Shown here: positions 45,205 through 56,628 of the stretch, in pieces
Numbering within the stretch: the first letter of the stretch is position 1
How the letters are laid out: each line of letters begins with the position of its first letter
From: Oscillatoria princeps RMCB-10
Lineage (GTDB): Bacteria > Cyanobacteriota > Cyanobacteriia > Cyanobacteriales > Oscillatoriaceae
Direction: 5' to 3'
NCBI GenBank assembly: GCA_019359235.1
Contig: JAHHHT010000004.1
Coordinates: 186,001-250,000, forward strand
Length of the DNA stretch: 64,000 nucleotides
Program-made: the position numbers and the translations under genes
The notes under the pieces: model-generated
The model's input: the letters and a program-made list of their open reading frames with translations, nothing else
What the model was told of the DNA's origin: nothing
Database searches by the model: none

Positions 45205-47070
45205 CAGCGCCTCTTCAATCGTTTTATTGAAGATAATCCGACCGGCTGTAGTCCGGATGTACTGGGAAATCCGATTTCCTGCAGCATCTTCCCGAACCTG
45301 GCGGAACTTATAGAGTTTCCTCACGGTGCCGTCCGCATACTGTTCCACTTGTTGCGGTTCATTATCGGGAGCGTCCGTTTCCACCATGCCGTCAAATCGC
45401 ACCCAGATGAAGGCGTGCAGGTCTATTTGCTTCTGCTCGTATGCGAGAATCGCATGATTGAGGTTGGCAAAATAAAGACCGGCACCTTTTTGTTTTTGCG
45501 GACTTTCAGCGGTCAAATAGTAACAACCAAGCACCATATCTTGAGAGGGAGTTACAATCGGACGCCCCGTTGCCGGCGACATAATATTGTTAGAAGCTAG
45601 CATCAACAAACGCGCTTCTGCTTGCGATTCTAACGACAAAGGAACGTGTACCGCCATCTGGTCACCATCGAAATCAGCGTTAAAAGCTGGACATACTAAC
45701 GGATGCAATTGAATGGCGCGACCGTCTACCAAAATGGGTTCAAAAGCTTGAATCCCTAATCGGTGAAGTGTCGGGGCCCGGTTTAGCATAACCGGGTGCC
45801 CTTCAATCACTTCTTCTAATACGTCCCACACACTCGGATCGTTTCGCTGAATCAGCTTTTTAGCTGCCTTAATGTTATTTACCAACCCCTGACGAATCAG
45901 CCGGTGAATCACAAACGGTTGGAACAGCTCAATCGCCATTTCCCGTGGCAAGCCGCACTGGTGGATTTTCAAGTTCGGCCCCACCACAATCACGGAACGC
46001 CCGGAGTAATCCACCCGTTTGCCCAAGAGATTTTGGCGGAACCGGCCTTGCTTGCCCTCAATAATATCGGACAGCGACTTGAGTGGCCGGTTGTTCGCCC
46101 CCACCACTGTCCGTCCCCGGCGACCGTTATCAATCAGAGCGTCCACCGCTTCTTGCAGCATCCGCTTTTCGTTGCGGATGATAATCTCGGGGGCCAAGAT
46201 TTCCTGCAACCGCGCTAAGCGATTGTTGCGGTTAATCACCCGCCGGTAGAGGTCGTTGAGGTCAGAGGTGGCGAAGCGACCGCCATCAAGCTGCACCATT
46301 GGGCGCAAGTCCGGCGGAATCACCGGAATCACCGACAGCACCATCCAATCCGGCTTGGAGCCGGTGGCGACGAAGTTGTCAATCACCCGCAGGCGCTTAA
46401 TTAGCTTGGCCCGCTTCTGCCCTTTGGCATTGCCAATGTCCTCCCGCAGAGATTCCGCTTCTCCTTCGAGGTCGATGTCTTGCAGCAGGCGCTGCAGCGC
46501 TTCCGCGCCAATTCCCACCTCGATGTTTTGCAGTTGAGAATCTTCGCTGTAAATCTGATCCTCAATTTCCATCCACTGATCTTCGGTCAGCAGCTGTTTG
46601 TACTGCAGGCTGTCGTGGTTGCCCGGGGCCAGCACGACATAAGCGTTGAAATAGACTATCTGCTCCACATCCCGCAGCGGCATATCCAGGAGGATTGCCA
46701 TGTAGCTGGGAATGCCTTTGAGATACCACACATGAGCCACCGGCGCAGCAAGTTTAATGTATCCCATGCGATGCCGGCGCACTCGCGATTCTGTCACCTC
46801 CACTCCGCATCGTTCGCAAACAATACCACGATGGCGAACACGTTTGTACTTCCCACAATGGCATTCCCAATCTTTTGCCGGCCCGAAAATTCGCTCACAA
46901 AACAACCCATCCATTTCGGGTTTTAAAGTCCGGTAGTTAATTGTTTCAGGCTTTAAAACTTCGCCGGTAACCTGACCATTAGGCAGTGTGCGTTCCCCCC
47001 ATTGTCGGATTCTGTCTGGACTAGCCAATCCGATTTTCACATAGTCAAAGCGTTGCTCGATTTTTGCCAT
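45199..47070 (-). CDS. rpoC1: DNA-directed RNA polymerase subunit gamma (RpoC1)
   Basis: RpoC1 is the N-terminal part of the split beta' subunit and holds the catalytic Mg2+ site. The 623-residue protein has the N-terminal zinc cluster [20 protein letters not shown], clamp helices [20 protein letters not shown], and the invariant [12 protein letters not shown] with its three Asp ligands (~residue 464). It ends in [14 protein letters not shown]-type and [13 protein letters not shown] sequence. Length is standard for cyanobacteria. It lies between the two inserted HNH loci in the rpoB-rpoC1-rpoC2 order. Confidence 0.98.
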   Translation of the reverse strand: MAKIEQRFDYVKIGLASPDRIRQWGERTLPNGQVTGEVLKPETINYRTLKPEMDGLFCERIFGPAKDWECHCGKYKRVRHRGIVCERCGVEVTESRVRRHRMGYIKLAAPVAHVWYLKGIPSYMAILLDMPLRDVEQIVYFNAYVVLAPGNHDSLQYKQLLTEDQWMEIEDQIYSEDSQLQNIEVGIGAEALQRLLQDIDLEGEAESLREDIGNAKGQKRAKLIKRLRVIDNFVATGSKPDWMVLSVIPVIPPDLRPMVQLDGGRFATSDLNDLYRRVINRNNRLARLQEILAPEIIIRNEKRMLQEAVDALIDNGRRGRTVVGANNRPLKSLSDIIEGKQGRFRQNLLGKRVDYSGRSVIVVGPNLKIHQCGLPREMAIELFQPFVIHRLIRQGLVNNIKAAKKLIQRNDPSVWDVLEEVIEGHPVMLNRAPTLHRLGIQAFEPILVDGRAIQLHPLVCPAFNADFDGDQMAVHVPLSLESQAEARLLMLASNNIMSPATGRPIVTPSQDMVLGCYYLTAESPQKQKGAGLYFANLNHAILAYEQKQIDLHAFIWVRFDGMVETDAPDNEPQQVEQYADGTVRKLYKFRQVREDAAGNRISQYIRTTAGRIIFNKTIEEALK

Positions 47071-47176
47071 TTATCTTTTTCCTTTATTGAAAAGAGTAAC
47101 AAGTTTCACTGTTAGCATCTCCGATCTCTCTGCTATCTTTTCTGACCGTTGCGGTATGACTCCATTCTTAATAAAG

Positions 47177-48268
47177 TTACAGCTCTTTGTAGGTCGCACC
47201 TCTTTTTATGTCGTAGATTACATTTCCTGACACTCCCAAATCGCGAGCTATATCGGCCATGCGAGCGCCTCTCTTCAGACGGCTGCGCACAAGCATGAAC
47301 CTGCTCCCCAGTCAACTTGCGTTCTTTATATCCTCCCGTTACAGGGGCAGGAACGATAGCGCCTTCCACCTTCCAAGTCTTGTGATATTTAATGTCGTGA
47401 ATAGTCTTGCGACCCACAATTCTTCAGCTAAATCCTTCATTCTTGCTCCGGCGTCCAGCTTCCTCCTAATTTCCTGAACTTTATCCCAATTTAATTTGGC
47501 ATTTCCAAGGGGATGACTTTTCCCTTGAGTGCGCCCCTTCTTAGAAGCATCTAACAAATTTTGGGAGCGAGTTCCTGGCCACAGATGCTCTGGATTAATA
47601 CAGCTTGGGTTGTCGCAAGTGTGACAAGCATCAATATTGTAAGGGAGGTTATATCCAACCTTGGCTGCCAATACAGCTCTCGATACTGTTCCCAGTTTTC
47701 CATCATCTGTGCGGTACCTGCCATAACCTTTACCGTCTTTTGCCCCCAGAAAAATGATACAGCCATTGTCTTGAATCTCTCCCAAAAAACCAGGGTTTAC
47801 GGTAGTCCAGTTCTCAGGAATATTTGCCTTGACTATCTTGGTTATAGTCTGCTGGTTTACCCCATACTCTCTAGCTAGCTGTCTCTTACTAATTTTCCCG
47901 GCATACTTTGCCTGAATTTCCCGAAGTTGGTGGACAGTCAACTTGCCGCTACCAGGAAGACTTTGACGCCGAGAGGTTTTCCGACCGCGCTCCATCATCT
48001 GGCGGGTATTATCAGCAGCAGTTCCCGGCACTAAATGTTCTGGATTAATACAGCTAGGGTTATCGCAAGTATGGCAAGCCAGATAACCCGATTCTAGAAA
48101 GCCTGGGACTTTGGACTCAAGGACTAATCGATGTACTAATACCAATTTGCCATCCATCCAAATTCGCCCGTAACCGTTTCCCAGCTTATTGCCTTGCCAT
48201 TCTATACAACCGGCATCATTTAAAACGCCTGTCAGTCCAGGGGCGACTGTGACAAAATGAAGAGACAT
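47177..48268 (-). pseudogene. Frameshifted tandem HNH-HTH endonuclease
   Basis: The first 295 codons are open and encode two HNH modules in a row: CHTCDNPSCINPEHLVPG with an HTH (QLAREYGVNQQTITKIVK), then CHTCDNPSCINPEHLWPG with KVQEIRRKLDAGARMKDLAE. Near 47418 the frame shifts and the next HTH continues as VGRKTIHDIKYHKTWKVEG; near 47275 it shifts again into LKRGARMADIARDLGVSGNV, ending IYDIKRGATYKEL and a TAA at 47177. Two or more indels have therefore broken a ~360-residue protein. It is a tandem-duplicated relative of the nuclease at 39036-39668, with the same AAAGGAAC leader, and lies between rpoB and rpoC1. The N-terminal HNH modules may still be expressed. Confidence 0.85.
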
Positions 48269-48370
48269 ATCAACGTAGTTCCTTTAACTTTGGACGTTGG
48301 TTTGAATCTCGCGGTGTTTGCGCACCGTGGAGATTACTTCATTATCCCATTTTTTAGCATCCGCTGTCTA

Positions 48371-48408
48371 GAGACGCGACAAGTCGCATACGCCACATGT
48401 CGCGTCTC
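48371..48408. repeat. GAGACGCGACA palindrome after rpoB
   Basis: GAGACGCGACA (48371-48381) and TGTCGCGTCTC (48398-48408) form a perfect 11-bp stem just downstream of rpoB. It belongs to the family seen at 1472-1495 and could serve as a 3' hairpin of the rpoB message. Confidence 0.7.
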
Positions 48409-48431
48409 CACATTACCGGCCCGAAGCGCAA

Positions 48432-51400
48432 CTATTCGTCGCCCTCGTCAAAGTCCCGAGACAGCGACTCATAAGTTGGGCGCGAAGGAGCCCGGCGAGT
48501 GGACACATCAGCCATCAAATCGACCTCCACATCGCGACTCGTGCCGTCCTCCTTAGTTTCCACCTTGTGAACCGCAATATCCAAGCACAGGGACTGCAAC
48601 TCGCGCATCAGCACCTTGAAAGACTCCGGCGTTCCCGGACGGGGAATCGTCTTGCCTTTCACAATCGCATTCAGGGCCTCATTGCGCCCCTGCATGTCGT
48701 CCGACTTGACCGTCAGCAGTTCTTGCAGCGTGTACGCCGCGCCAAACGCCTCCAGGGCCCACACTTCCATCTCCCCGAACCGCTGGCCACCCTGTTGCGC
48801 CTTGCCGCCCAGAGGCTGCTGCGTCACCAGAGAGTACGGGCCGGTCGAGCGAGCGTGGATCTTGTCGTCCACCAAGTGAACCAGCTTCAGCATGTAGGCT
48901 TTCCCCACCGTAACTGGCCGGTCAAAAGCTTCGCCTGTCCGCCCGTCATACACCAGAGTTTTCCCGGCATTTTCCGGGTCAAACAGCCAGTGCTTGCCAG
49001 TTTTCTCCGCCGCTTGCTGCAGCTTGTAATGCACCGTCTCCCGGGACTTCTCGGCCCCGTGCATTTCATCAAAAGGCGTGATCTTGAACCGGACGTCCAT
49101 ATTCTTCGCCGCCCAACCCAGAAGGCACTCAAAAATCTGGCCGACATTCATCCGCGAGGGCACCCCTAGCGGGTTGAGCACGATATCCACCGGCGTCCCG
49201 TCCGGCAGGAAAGGCATGTCCTCCTGCGGCAGAATCCGGGAAATAATGCCCTTATTCCCGTGCCGGCCTGCCATCTTGTCGCCCACCTGAATCTTCCGCT
49301 TCTGGGCCACATAGACGCGCACCACCATATTCGCTCCCGGCGGCAGTTCGTCGCCCTGCTCGCGGGTGAACACGCGCACGTCCACGACGCGCCCCTTCTC
49401 GCCGTTCGGCACTCGCAAGGAGTTGTCGCGCACGTCCCTCGCCTTCTCCCCGAAAATGGCCCGCAGCAGCTTCTCTTCAGGCGGCTGGTCCGATTCCCCT
49501 TTAGGAGTCACCTTACCCACCAAGATGTCGCCGGACTCCACCCAAGCCCCAATCCGGATGATGCCGCTTTCATCCAGCTGGCGCAGGGCGTCTTCACCCA
49601 CGTTGGGAATTTCCCGCGTAATTTCCTCGGGGCCGAGCTTGGTTTGCCGCGCCTCAATCTCGTACTTTTCAATGTGAATCGACGTGTAAACGTCATCATA
49701 GACCAGGCGCTCGTTGATCAGGATGGCGTCCTCATAGTTGTAGCCCTCCCAGGGCATGTAGGCCACCAGGATATTCTGACCGAGAGCGATTTCTCCCCCT
49801 TCGGTTGCGGAGCCATCTGCGAGCACCTGACCGGCAACCACATCATCCCCTTCCGACACCAGGGGGCGCTGGTTCAAGCAGGTGTCCTGGTTAGAGCGCT
49901 GGTACTTCTGCAACTCGTATTCGATATCTTGGGGCGCAGCCGGCTGCACTGACTCCCCTGCCTGTGCCCTGCCGTCTGGCGCAGAGCTTGGTGGGACGAA
50001 AGGACGGACGCGAATGCGCTCCGCATCGACGTAGACCACTTCCCCGTCGGTGCGGGACACGATCACCATCCCGGAGTCCCGCGCCGCTTGCGCTTCCAGG
50101 CCGGTGCCCACCAGAGGGCGCTCAGGGCGCAGCAGGGGCACAGCTTGCCGCTGCATGTTCGACCCCATCAGCGCCCGGTTGGCGTCGTCGTGTTCCAAGA
50201 AAGGAATTAGGGAGGTGGCGACGGAGATAATTTGCACCGGCGAAATCGCCACATAGTCCACCTGTTCCGGCGTCGTAGTGGTGAAGTCCTGCCGGTAGCG
50301 CACCGGCACGGTGTCGCCCAGGATCTTGCCGTTTTCATCCATCGAGATGTCCCCCGGAGCCACCCGCAGGTCATCTTCCTCATCTGCCGTCATGAACACC
50401 GGCACGCGGTCGCGCAGCACCCGCCCGTTTTCCACCGGATAGAAAGGCGTCTCGATAAACCCGTAGGCGTTCACCCGGGCGTGGGTGGCCAGAGAGCCGA
50501 TCAACCCCGCATTTGGCCCTTCTGGCGTTTCAATCGGACACACCCGCCCGTAGTGGGAGGGGTGGATGTCCCGCACGGCAAAACCGGCCCGCTCCCGCGT
50601 CAGCCCGCCCGGTCCGAGGGCGGAGAGCCGCCGCTTGTGAGTCAGTTCTGCCAGGGGGTTAGTCTGGTCCATAAACTGGGACAGCTGCGACGAGCCAAAA
50701 AACTCTTTGATCGCCGCCACCAGAGGTTTAGGGTTAACCAGCGATGCCGGTGTCAGGGTTTCGGCGTCCGAAACCGTCATCCGCTCCCGGATAATCCGCT
50801 CCAGCCGGTTCAGCCCGACGCGCACTTGGTTTTGCAGCAGTTCCCCAACCGAGCGCACGCGCCGGTTGCCCAGGTGGTCGATGTCGTCGGTGTTGCCGAT
50901 GTCGAACTCCAGGTTAATCAGGTAGTCCACTGCTGCCAAGATATCTTGGGGGGTGAGCACCCGCAACGTGTCGGGGACGTTGAGCCGCAGCTTTTTGTTG
51001 AGCTTGTACCGGCCCACGCGACCGAGGTCGTAGCGTTTGGCGTCGAAGAAGCGGGAGTCGAGCAGCTGCTGTCCGCCGGAGACTGTGGGGGGCTCTCCGG
51101 GGCGCAGCTTGCGGTAAAGCTCCATGAGGGCTTCTTCTTCGCTGAACTGGCCTTCTTTTTCGATGGTTTTTTGGAAGTATTCCGGGTGGCGCAGGGCGTC
51201 GAATATTTCGCTGTCCGTCAGTCCCAGAGCTTTTAGAAGCACTTGCGCTGACAGTTTGCGGGTTTTGTCGATCCGCACCCAGACCAGGTCGTTTTTGTCG
51301 GTTTCAAATTTCAGCCACGCGCCCCGGTTGGGTATGAGGCTGGCGTTGTAGGTGCGGCGTCCGTTTTTGTCGGTTTCCGACTTGTAGTAGACTCCCGGAG

Positions 51401-51788
51401 AGCGCACGATTTGGTTGACGATCACTCGCTCGGCACCGTTGATAATGAACGTGCCCCGGTCTGTCATCAGGGGCAGGTCGCCGATGAAGACTTCTTGTTC
51501 TTTTATTGTCCCGTCTTCTTTGTTGATCAGGCGAGTGGGCACGTACATCTGCACCGCGTAGGTGCTGTCCCGCCGCTTTGCTTCATCGACGCCGTATTTG
51601 GGGCGCTTGAGCTTGTAGTCTTTGCCCAGAAAGTGCAGCTCTAGCTTGCCGGTGTAGTCGGTTATCGGCGAAAAGCTGTTGAGCTCTTCTATCAGTCCCT
51701 CTTCCAAAAACCAGCGAAAGCTAGCCCGCTGGATCTCCACGAGGTCTGGTAAGGTAAAGGACGGTGTCGTGTAAGTCTGATTAGTCAT
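48432..51788 (-). CDS. rpoB: DNA-directed RNA polymerase subunit beta (RpoB)
   Basis: The 1118-residue beta subunit opens [20 protein letters not shown] and contains the fork-loop and rifampicin-region sequence [20 protein letters not shown]...[37 protein letters not shown], the active-site Lys region [29 protein letters not shown] and [20 protein letters not shown] at the C-terminus. It is complete, with GGAGAGG upstream of the ATG. It follows rpsT and tatD in the canonical cyanobacterial order. The 696-base interval from tatD is unusually long. Confidence 0.98.
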   Translation of the reverse strand: MTNQTYTTPSFTLPDLVEIQRASFRWFLEEGLIEELNSFSPITDYTGKLELHFLGKDYKLKRPKYGVDEAKRRDSTYAVQMYVPTRLINKEDGTIKEQEVFIGDLPLMTDRGTFIINGAERVIVNQIVRSPGVYYKSETDKNGRRTYNASLIPNRGAWLKFETDKNDLVWVRIDKTRKLSAQVLLKALGLTDSEIFDALRHPEYFQKTIEKEGQFSEEEALMELYRKLRPGEPPTVSGGQQLLDSRFFDAKRYDLGRVGRYKLNKKLRLNVPDTLRVLTPQDILAAVDYLINLEFDIGNTDDIDHLGNRRVRSVGELLQNQVRVGLNRLERIIRERMTVSDAETLTPASLVNPKPLVAAIKEFFGSSQLSQFMDQTNPLAELTHKRRLSALGPGGLTRERAGFAVRDIHPSHYGRVCPIETPEGPNAGLIGSLATHARVNAYGFIETPFYPVENGRVLRDRVPVFMTADEEDDLRVAPGDISMDENGKILGDTVPVRYRQDFTTTTPEQVDYVAISPVQIISVATSLIPFLEHDDANRALMGSNMQRQAVPLLRPERPLVGTGLEAQAARDSGMVIVSRTDGEVVYVDAERIRVRPFVPPSSAPDGRAQAGESVQPAAPQDIEYELQKYQRSNQDTCLNQRPLVSEGDDVVAGQVLADGSATEGGEIALGQNILVAYMPWEGYNYEDAILINERLVYDDVYTSIHIEKYEIEARQTKLGPEEITREIPNVGEDALRQLDESGIIRIGAWVESGDILVGKVTPKGESDQPPEEKLLRAIFGEKARDVRDNSLRVPNGEKGRVVDVRVFTREQGDELPPGANMVVRVYVAQKRKIQVGDKMAGRHGNKGIISRILPQEDMPFLPDGTPVDIVLNPLGVPSRMNVGQIFECLLGWAAKNMDVRFKITPFDEMHGAEKSRETVHYKLQQAAEKTGKHWLFDPENAGKTLVYDGRTGEAFDRPVTVGKAYMLKLVHLVDDKIHARSTGPYSLVTQQPLGGKAQQGGQRFGEMEVWALEAFGAAYTLQELLTVKSDDMQGRNEALNAIVKGKTIPRPGTPESFKVLMRELQSLCLDIAVHKVETKEDGTSRDVEVDLMADVSTRRAPSRPTYESLSRDFDEGDE

Positions 51789-52484
51789 GCCTCTCCAGGA
51801 AACGGGTTAGCGAAGAGCGCGAACTCCATATTTTACCTGACATACGCTTCTATGTCAACAGCCAAACAAGGACCTCAGCCGCGAGCCGCCAGCCTGGCGG
51901 CTGGTGGCTGGTGGCTAGATCGTCACAAGCGGTCACGCTTCGCGCAATGAAAGCGCGGTTGAGCGCCAGGGCGTTGCGCCTGCAGGAACTTCAGGGGGCT
52001 TTTCAACTTTTGCCAGCTCTATTATTTGCGCCTTAACTGCGTTCATTTATCTTCCCGCCCACCCGAGCCCGCCACACCGCCGGTGAGCGGGGAGGAAAGG
52101 CGGGGCAGGGATTGTGCCTTTTCTCGAAATAAATATTTTTCTGGAAATCTGGTTGCGTGCAGGGATTGCACTCCCCTTAGTGGGGTAACGTTTGCCATAA
52201 CCAGCCAAACCGCTCCCCTAACAACAATTTAGGCCGGCGGTTGTGTCAGCAAGACACCGCCTTTCGAGTGGTTTTGACTGAACAAGCCGGTTGAACGCAG
52301 CGCTCAAAACCGGCTGAACACCCGCCACCGGGTCTGGCTGTCCCACCGGCAGCACATCCCCTTCCCCGCGCCCCAAGGAGTGGGAAATCTCCGGCTGACT
52401 CCGGCCCTGGGGGAATTTTGCCAACAGCCCCCGCACAAAAGTCAGCGTTCAGTTTAGCGGCGGGTTGTTTGCCTGGGTCATCCA
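51789..52484 (-). other. Long rpoB upstream region without a gene
   Basis: No credible coding frame is seen on either strand. A TATAAT (minus strand, 52489-52484) overlaps the tatD stop codon, without a good -35. If used, it would give an rpoB leader of nearly 700 nt. The region contains GCCGGTT/AACCGGC inverted repeats around 52285-52315. Nothing here matches a known riboswitch. Confidence 0.45.
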
Positions 52485-53324
52485 TTATAGCGCAGCCCTG
52501 GCAACCGCTGCTTTAAGTGCCCCGTCCGGTATCTCTGACGATTGAGTCACCGGCAGGCCAAACAGCTGGCAAGCATTCTGAGTCGTTTGGGCGGCTAGGG
52601 TTTCCAGGGAGACATTTCTTAGTTTAGCAACTTTTTCGGCTACATATCTGACATAAGCCGGTTCATTGCGCTTTCCCCGTTTTGGCGCAGGGGCGAGGAA
52701 GGGACAATCTGTCTCTATTAACAGTCTGTCCTCCGGAACCGCGCCAGCCGATTCCTGAATCCCCGTGGCGTTTTTGAACGTCACAGTGCCGCTAAAGCTG
52801 ATGTAAAATCCCAAATCTAGAAACCACTGGGTTTCGTCTGGAGTTCCCCCCCAGCAGTGCATCACCCCTTTAACCGCACCGAAACGATCCCAAAAATCCC
52901 GCAACAGCCCGGCCATCTCAAGAGCCGCGTCCCGGCAGTGGACAATCACCGGCAGCTTCAGCTGCAGCGCCACAAAAAGCTGGGCCTCCAACGCTGTTTT
53001 TTGCAGCTCCTTATTGTCTGCCTTGTAAAAATCCAAGCCGGTCTCCCCAATGGCCACCACCCGGGAGTCGGAACTGGCCAGTGCCAAAATCTCCTCTCGG
53101 GTAGAGTCTGTCCACTTGTGGGCGTCTAGGGGGTGCAAGCCAACGGCAAAAGCTATTTCCGGGAAGCGGGAGGCTATGGCTTGAATGCCGGCAAACTCAG
53201 CCGGCTCGACACACGAATGTACGAGACGGACTACGCCCGCCTCCCGCCACCTGTCCCGCACTGCTTCCAGATCGGCCTCAAACCGGTCAAAGTTGAGGTG
53301 GACGTGGGTATCGATCAGCTGCAT
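52485..53324 (-). CDS. tatD: TatD-family metal-dependent hydrolase
   Basis: The 279-residue TIM-barrel hydrolase starts [20 protein letters not shown] with the first two metal-binding His residues, then [29 protein letters not shown] with the bridging Glu, [23 protein letters not shown] and [11 protein letters not shown] with the final Asp. TatD proteins are Mg2+-dependent 3'-5' DNases/RNases implicated in DNA repair. It lies between rpsT and rpoB, a layout conserved across cyanobacteria, 76 bases after rpsT; the two are probably cotranscribed. Confidence 0.95.
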   Translation of the reverse strand: MQLIDTHVHLNFDRFEADLEAVRDRWREAGVVRLVHSCVEPAEFAGIQAIASRFPEIAFAVGLHPLDAHKWTDSTREEILALASSDSRVVAIGETGLDFYKADNKELQKTALEAQLFVALQLKLPVIVHCRDAALEMAGLLRDFWDRFGAVKGVMHCWGGTPDETQWFLDLGFYISFSGTVTFKNATGIQESAGAVPEDRLLIETDCPFLAPAPKRGKRNEPAYVRYVAEKVAKLRNVSLETLAAQTTQNACQLFGLPVTQSSEIPDGALKAAVARAAL

Positions 53325-53400
53325 GAGTCAAGGGCTCGCTTATTACTAATTGTCAACTGATAATTGATAATTGCGGCGGCGGGCAATTAGCAATATGGCA

Positions 53401-53724
53401 TCAGGCACTGGCTGCCGCGTCAGGGGCTCCCTGGGCCGGAGCGGTGTGCGGTTTGAGGGCTTTGGCCAAGCGGGATTTTTTGCGAGACCCATTATTGGGA
53501 TGCAGGACACCTTTTTTGACCGCTTTGTCAATTTTGCTGTAAGCATCTGCCATAGACCGGCTCACCTGCTGCATGTGTTCCGGAGTGGGAGAAGCAGCGT
53601 ACTGCTCCACGGCGGCAAAATACTTCTTAATCAGCGTTTTGACCGCTGAGGTGTAGGCTTTGTTGCGCAACCGATTGCGTTCGGCGATTTGGACGCGCTT
53701 GATGGCGGATTTAATATTGGCCAC
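53401..53724 (-). CDS. rpsT: 30S ribosomal protein S20
   Basis: S20 binds the 5' and 3' domains of 16S rRNA and is needed for 30S assembly. The 107-residue protein has the full signature, beginning [20 protein letters not shown] and containing [34 protein letters not shown] and [11 protein letters not shown], plus an Ala/Pro-rich cyanobacterial tail. The start codon is GTG. A TGCTATATT extended -10 lies ~60 bases upstream. It is divergent from hisD across a 272-base region, as in most cyanobacteria. Confidence 0.97.
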   Translation of the reverse strand: MANIKSAIKRVQIAERNRLRNKAYTSAVKTLIKKYFAAVEQYAASPTPEHMQQVSRSMADAYSKIDKAVKKGVLHPNNGSRKKSRLAKALKPHTAPAQGAPDAAASA

Positions 53725-53996
53725 GGTTGGTACTGAAACAGCTCTATTACTGCAGAAACATTCAAACTCCTGGAAAAACTAATATAGCATCTCCAGCAGA
53801 CTTTATCGCGCTCCAGACCGAAAATCCGAGTTAAGCTTATAGAAACAGGGAGATCGGGTAAGTCTGGCACAAGCCAGGGCAGCAGGCAATCTAGCAACAG
53901 GCAATCTAGCAATAGACCCACCGCCTAGCGCGCTATATGGCCTGACGCCGGTCCCGGCTCTCGGACGGGTAAGACCTAGATTGGCATTCCTACTCC
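53725..53996. other. Divergent rpsT-hisD promoter region
   Basis: TGCTATATT on the minus strand (about 53788-53780) is the best rpsT -10. A short direct repeat, AGGCAATCTAGCAA, lies at about 53883 and 53897. No clear sigma70 box was seen for hisD. Confidence 0.5.
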
Positions 53997-55334
53997 ATGC
54001 TGCGAATAATCACTCAGCGGGCTGAGGCAGAGGCTGAACTGCGGCGTATCTGCGAGCGCACCGGCGACGACTCTGTCGTTCACAAAGAGGCAACGGTTCG
54101 GGAGGTGCTACAGGCGGTGAAGCGCCAAGGCGACCGAGCCCTTTTGCATTACACGGAGGAATTCGACCGAATTTCCCTGAAGCCTGACGGGCTGCGCGTC
54201 AGTGGCTCAGAATTAGATGCCGCCTACCAACAGGTGCCCAAGGAATTACTAGACGCCATTCGGCTAGCGGCGAGACAAATCGAAGCGTTCCACCGGCAGC
54301 GCGTCCCCAAGTCTTGGGTGAAATTTGGGGACGACGAGATCGTGCTGGGCAAGCGATACACGCCTGTAGATAGAGCCGGACTGTACATTCCCGGGGGCAG
54401 AGCCGCCTATCCCAGCACGGTGCTGATGAATGCCATTCCCGCCAAAGTGGCCTGCGTGCCGCGAATTGTCATCTGCACCCCCCCCGGAACTGAGAAAACG
54501 ATCAACCCTGCGGTGCTGGTAGCGGCGCAGGAAGCGGGAGTGCAGGAAATTTATCGCGTGGGGGGCGCTCAGGCCATCGCAGCTTTGGCCTACGGCACGG
54601 AAACCATCCCCAAGGTGGACGTTATCACCGGCCCGGGCAACATTTACGTCACCCTGGCCAAAAAACTGGTCTGCGGGACGGTGGGGATCGACTCACTGGC
54701 GGGGCCATCGGAAGTGCTAATTATAGCAGACGCCGGGGCCAATCCCACCCATGTGGCGGCGGACATGCTGGCGCAAGCCGAACACGACCCAATGGCGGCG
54801 GCGATCCTGCTGACAGCAGACACCCATCTGGCCAGAAAAGTGGCGGGAGAAGTAGAGCGCCTGCTGATGGATCACCCGCGCCGCACCCTGACGGAAAAAT
54901 CGATCGCCCACTACGGCTTAATCGCTATCGTGGAATCCCTGCAAGCCGCGGCAGAACTCTCCAACCTGTTCGCACCGGAACACCTGGAACTGGAAGTCGC
55001 CGATCCCTGGGCGCTGCTGGAACACATCCGCCATGCCGGTGCCATTTTCCTGGGGCGCTCGACCCCGGAAGCTGTGGGAGACTATCTGGCCGGCCCCAAC
55101 CACACCTTGCCCACCTCGGGAGCCGCCCGCTACGCCTCCGCCCTGGGCGTCGAGACGTTTATGAAACACTCGAGCCTAATTCAATACTCCCCTGCAGCCC
55201 TCCAGAAGGTGGCCAGTGCTATCCAGCTGCTGGCCAATGCGGAAGGTCTTCCCTCCCACGCCGACTCCGTGCGGCTGCGAACCCAAAGCGCCGATGGGGG
55301 ATGGGGCTTAGTGGATGGGCAGAGCGATGAATAA
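53997..55334 (+). CDS. hisD: Histidinol dehydrogenase
   Basis: HisD carries out the last two steps of histidine synthesis, oxidising L-histidinol to histidine with two NAD+. The 445-residue protein has the family blocks: [35 protein letters not shown]-type sequence ([19 protein letters not shown]), the zinc-ligand region [33 protein letters not shown], the catalytic [12 protein letters not shown] with Glu-His, and [20 protein letters not shown]. Length matches the family. It is a lone gene, as usual for dispersed his genes in cyanobacteria. Confidence 0.97.
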   Translation: MLRIITQRAEAEAELRRICERTGDDSVVHKEATVREVLQAVKRQGDRALLHYTEEFDRISLKPDGLRVSGSELDAAYQQVPKELLDAIRLAARQIEAFHRQRVPKSWVKFGDDEIVLGKRYTPVDRAGLYIPGGRAAYPSTVLMNAIPAKVACVPRIVICTPPGTEKTINPAVLVAAQEAGVQEIYRVGGAQAIAALAYGTETIPKVDVITGPGNIYVTLAKKLVCGTVGIDSLAGPSEVLIIADAGANPTHVAADMLAQAEHDPMAAAILLTADTHLARKVAGEVERLLMDHPRRTLTEKSIAHYGLIAIVESLQAAAELSNLFAPEHLELEVADPWALLEHIRHAGAIFLGRSTPEAVGDYLAGPNHTLPTSGAARYASALGVETFMKHSSLIQYSPAALQKVASAIQLLANAEGLPSHADSVRLRTQSADGGWGLVDGQSDE

Positions 55335-55589
55335 TAAAAAGTGAGCCGCGTTGGAACGCCAGCAAGTTGCGCCCCCACTTCAGCTGTAAAATTGGCAGAG
55401 AGTGAGGCGGGGTTTCCACCGGCTTTTCCCAATTTAAGGCCGAAATGCCGCTAAACTGACTTTGGGAGGGACTCTCCTATCTCTTCTGGCCTGGATGTCC
55501 GAGTTTCGCCCCTATCAGATACTGCGTCTGGGGGCGTCTGGGAGCCAAGCTTCGGAGGCAGTGCTTTTAAGTTTCAGGAGATTCGATCG

Positions 55590-56015
55590 GTGCTCAAAAC
55601 AATTCTGGTGGCCCTTGACGGTTCAGACTTCTCGGAGCAAGTCATTCAGACTCTACGCGAACTGCAACTCCAACCGGCGACCAAAATCATCCTCTCCCAC
55701 GTAATTCCCCCGCGAAGCGCCGATCTGGAACTGCTCGCCGCTGACAAACCCCACCCTCCTGAGGAAATCGTCTACCGGCAGATAGAAAAACAGCTGAATT
55801 CCTACCAGGCTGACTTAGCTTGCCCGAGTGAATTAGAAATTGTCACCGGCGATCCAGCTGAAGAAATTCTCCGCTTGGCGAATATCTACCGCGCTGATCT
55901 CATTGTGATCGGCAGCCGGGGATTAACGGGCATGAAGCGGATTTTGTCAGGCTCAGTCAGCAGTCAAGTCGTCGCCGACGCTCCCTGTTCCGTTCTGGTC
56001 GTTAAGCCCAGATAG
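55590..56015 (+). CDS. Universal stress protein (UspA family)
   Basis: The 141-residue UspA-fold protein begins at a GTG with MLKTILVALDGSDFSEQVIQ and ends with the nucleotide-binding signature GSRGLTGMKRILSGSVS followed by DAPCSVLVVKPR. The G-2x-G-9x-G-(S/T) pattern indicates an ATP-binding type member. Universal stress proteins accumulate in starvation or redox stress, but specific roles in cyanobacteria are mostly unknown. TTCAGGAG lies upstream of the start. Confidence 0.92.
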   Translation: MLKTILVALDGSDFSEQVIQTLRELQLQPATKIILSHVIPPRSADLELLAADKPHPPEEIVYRQIEKQLNSYQADLACPSELEIVTGDPAEEILRLANIYRADLIVIGSRGLTGMKRILSGSVSSQVVADAPCSVLVVKPR

Positions 56016-56322
56016 CGAGCCGGCAATCTTGGCGAGGGGAGCGGGGGAGAGGTTTGGCGTCAAGGCGGGCAAGGCGGGACACCCCACACCTGACACCTGA
56101 CACCTAACACCTAACACCTGTCCAAAATCGGGACGCTCCCCCCAGCTATTGACAGCGACGCCCCAGTGTGGTAAGAAATAAAAAAGGGGAGCGGCAGTCA
56201 AAGAAATCCTGGCAACCGGATTGAAGTAACAAACGAAACCAAACCAAACGAAACTAAACGAAACGGGAAAATGGGGACGGCACCCTTGGTAGAATGCTGC
56301 GGTAAACCTTTCTCAGGTTCCT
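56016..56322. repeat. Intergenic region with ACACCTG heptamer tandem
   Basis: 56086-56120 is five exact-length heptamers of ACACCT(G/A), a short tandemly repeated repetitive sequence of the kind known in filamentous cyanobacteria. AAACNAAAC-type repeats (~56230-56264) follow. No gene is visible. Confidence 0.75.
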
Positions 56323-56628
56323 ATGTCTCCCGAAACCACCTCAGGTCTTGAAACAACCACCGGCGCTGATGCTATTGATGAAGCGATAGCCAAGGGAATT
56401 GATTTTGACGGTTCCCCCATTCCACCGGCCAAACTGGAACTCTACCGCCAAGTGATGGCCCTAGAGGCAGGCCGGCAGCGCAGCGGCGTGTCCAACACCA
56501 TGCGTTCGCGAATTGTGCGGATCGGAGCTAAGCACATTCCCCAGGAAGAACTCAACCAGATGCTCGCCGCCGCCGACTTCGCTCCCCTGAAAGAGAAAGA
56601 GATTGCTTTTTATTACGGCGGGAAGTAG
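56323..56628 (+). CDS. DUF4090 family protein
   Basis: This 101-residue cyanobacterial protein has the DUF4090 core: IDEAIAKGIDFDGSPIPPAK, LELYRQVMALEAGRQRSGVS, NTMRSRIVRIGAKHIPQEEL and FAPLKEKEIAFYYGGK. The core is strongly conserved in cyanobacteria but has no assigned function. The N-terminal ~20 residues are Thr/Gly-rich and variable. It is in a single-gene unit. Confidence 0.85.
   Translation: MSPETTSGLETTTGADAIDEAIAKGIDFDGSPIPPAKLELYRQVMALEAGRQRSGVSNTMRSRIVRIGAKHIPQEELNQMLAAADFAPLKEKEIAFYYGGK

Noticed and set aside
39036-48268. Inteins or group I introns in rpoB, rpoC1 or rpoC2
   Set aside because: The HNH genes lie between complete polymerase genes, whose reading frames are continuous.
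49260-51236. Long plus-strand open frames opposite to rpoB
   Set aside because: They mirror rpoB codons, have odd composition and no ribosome-binding sites.
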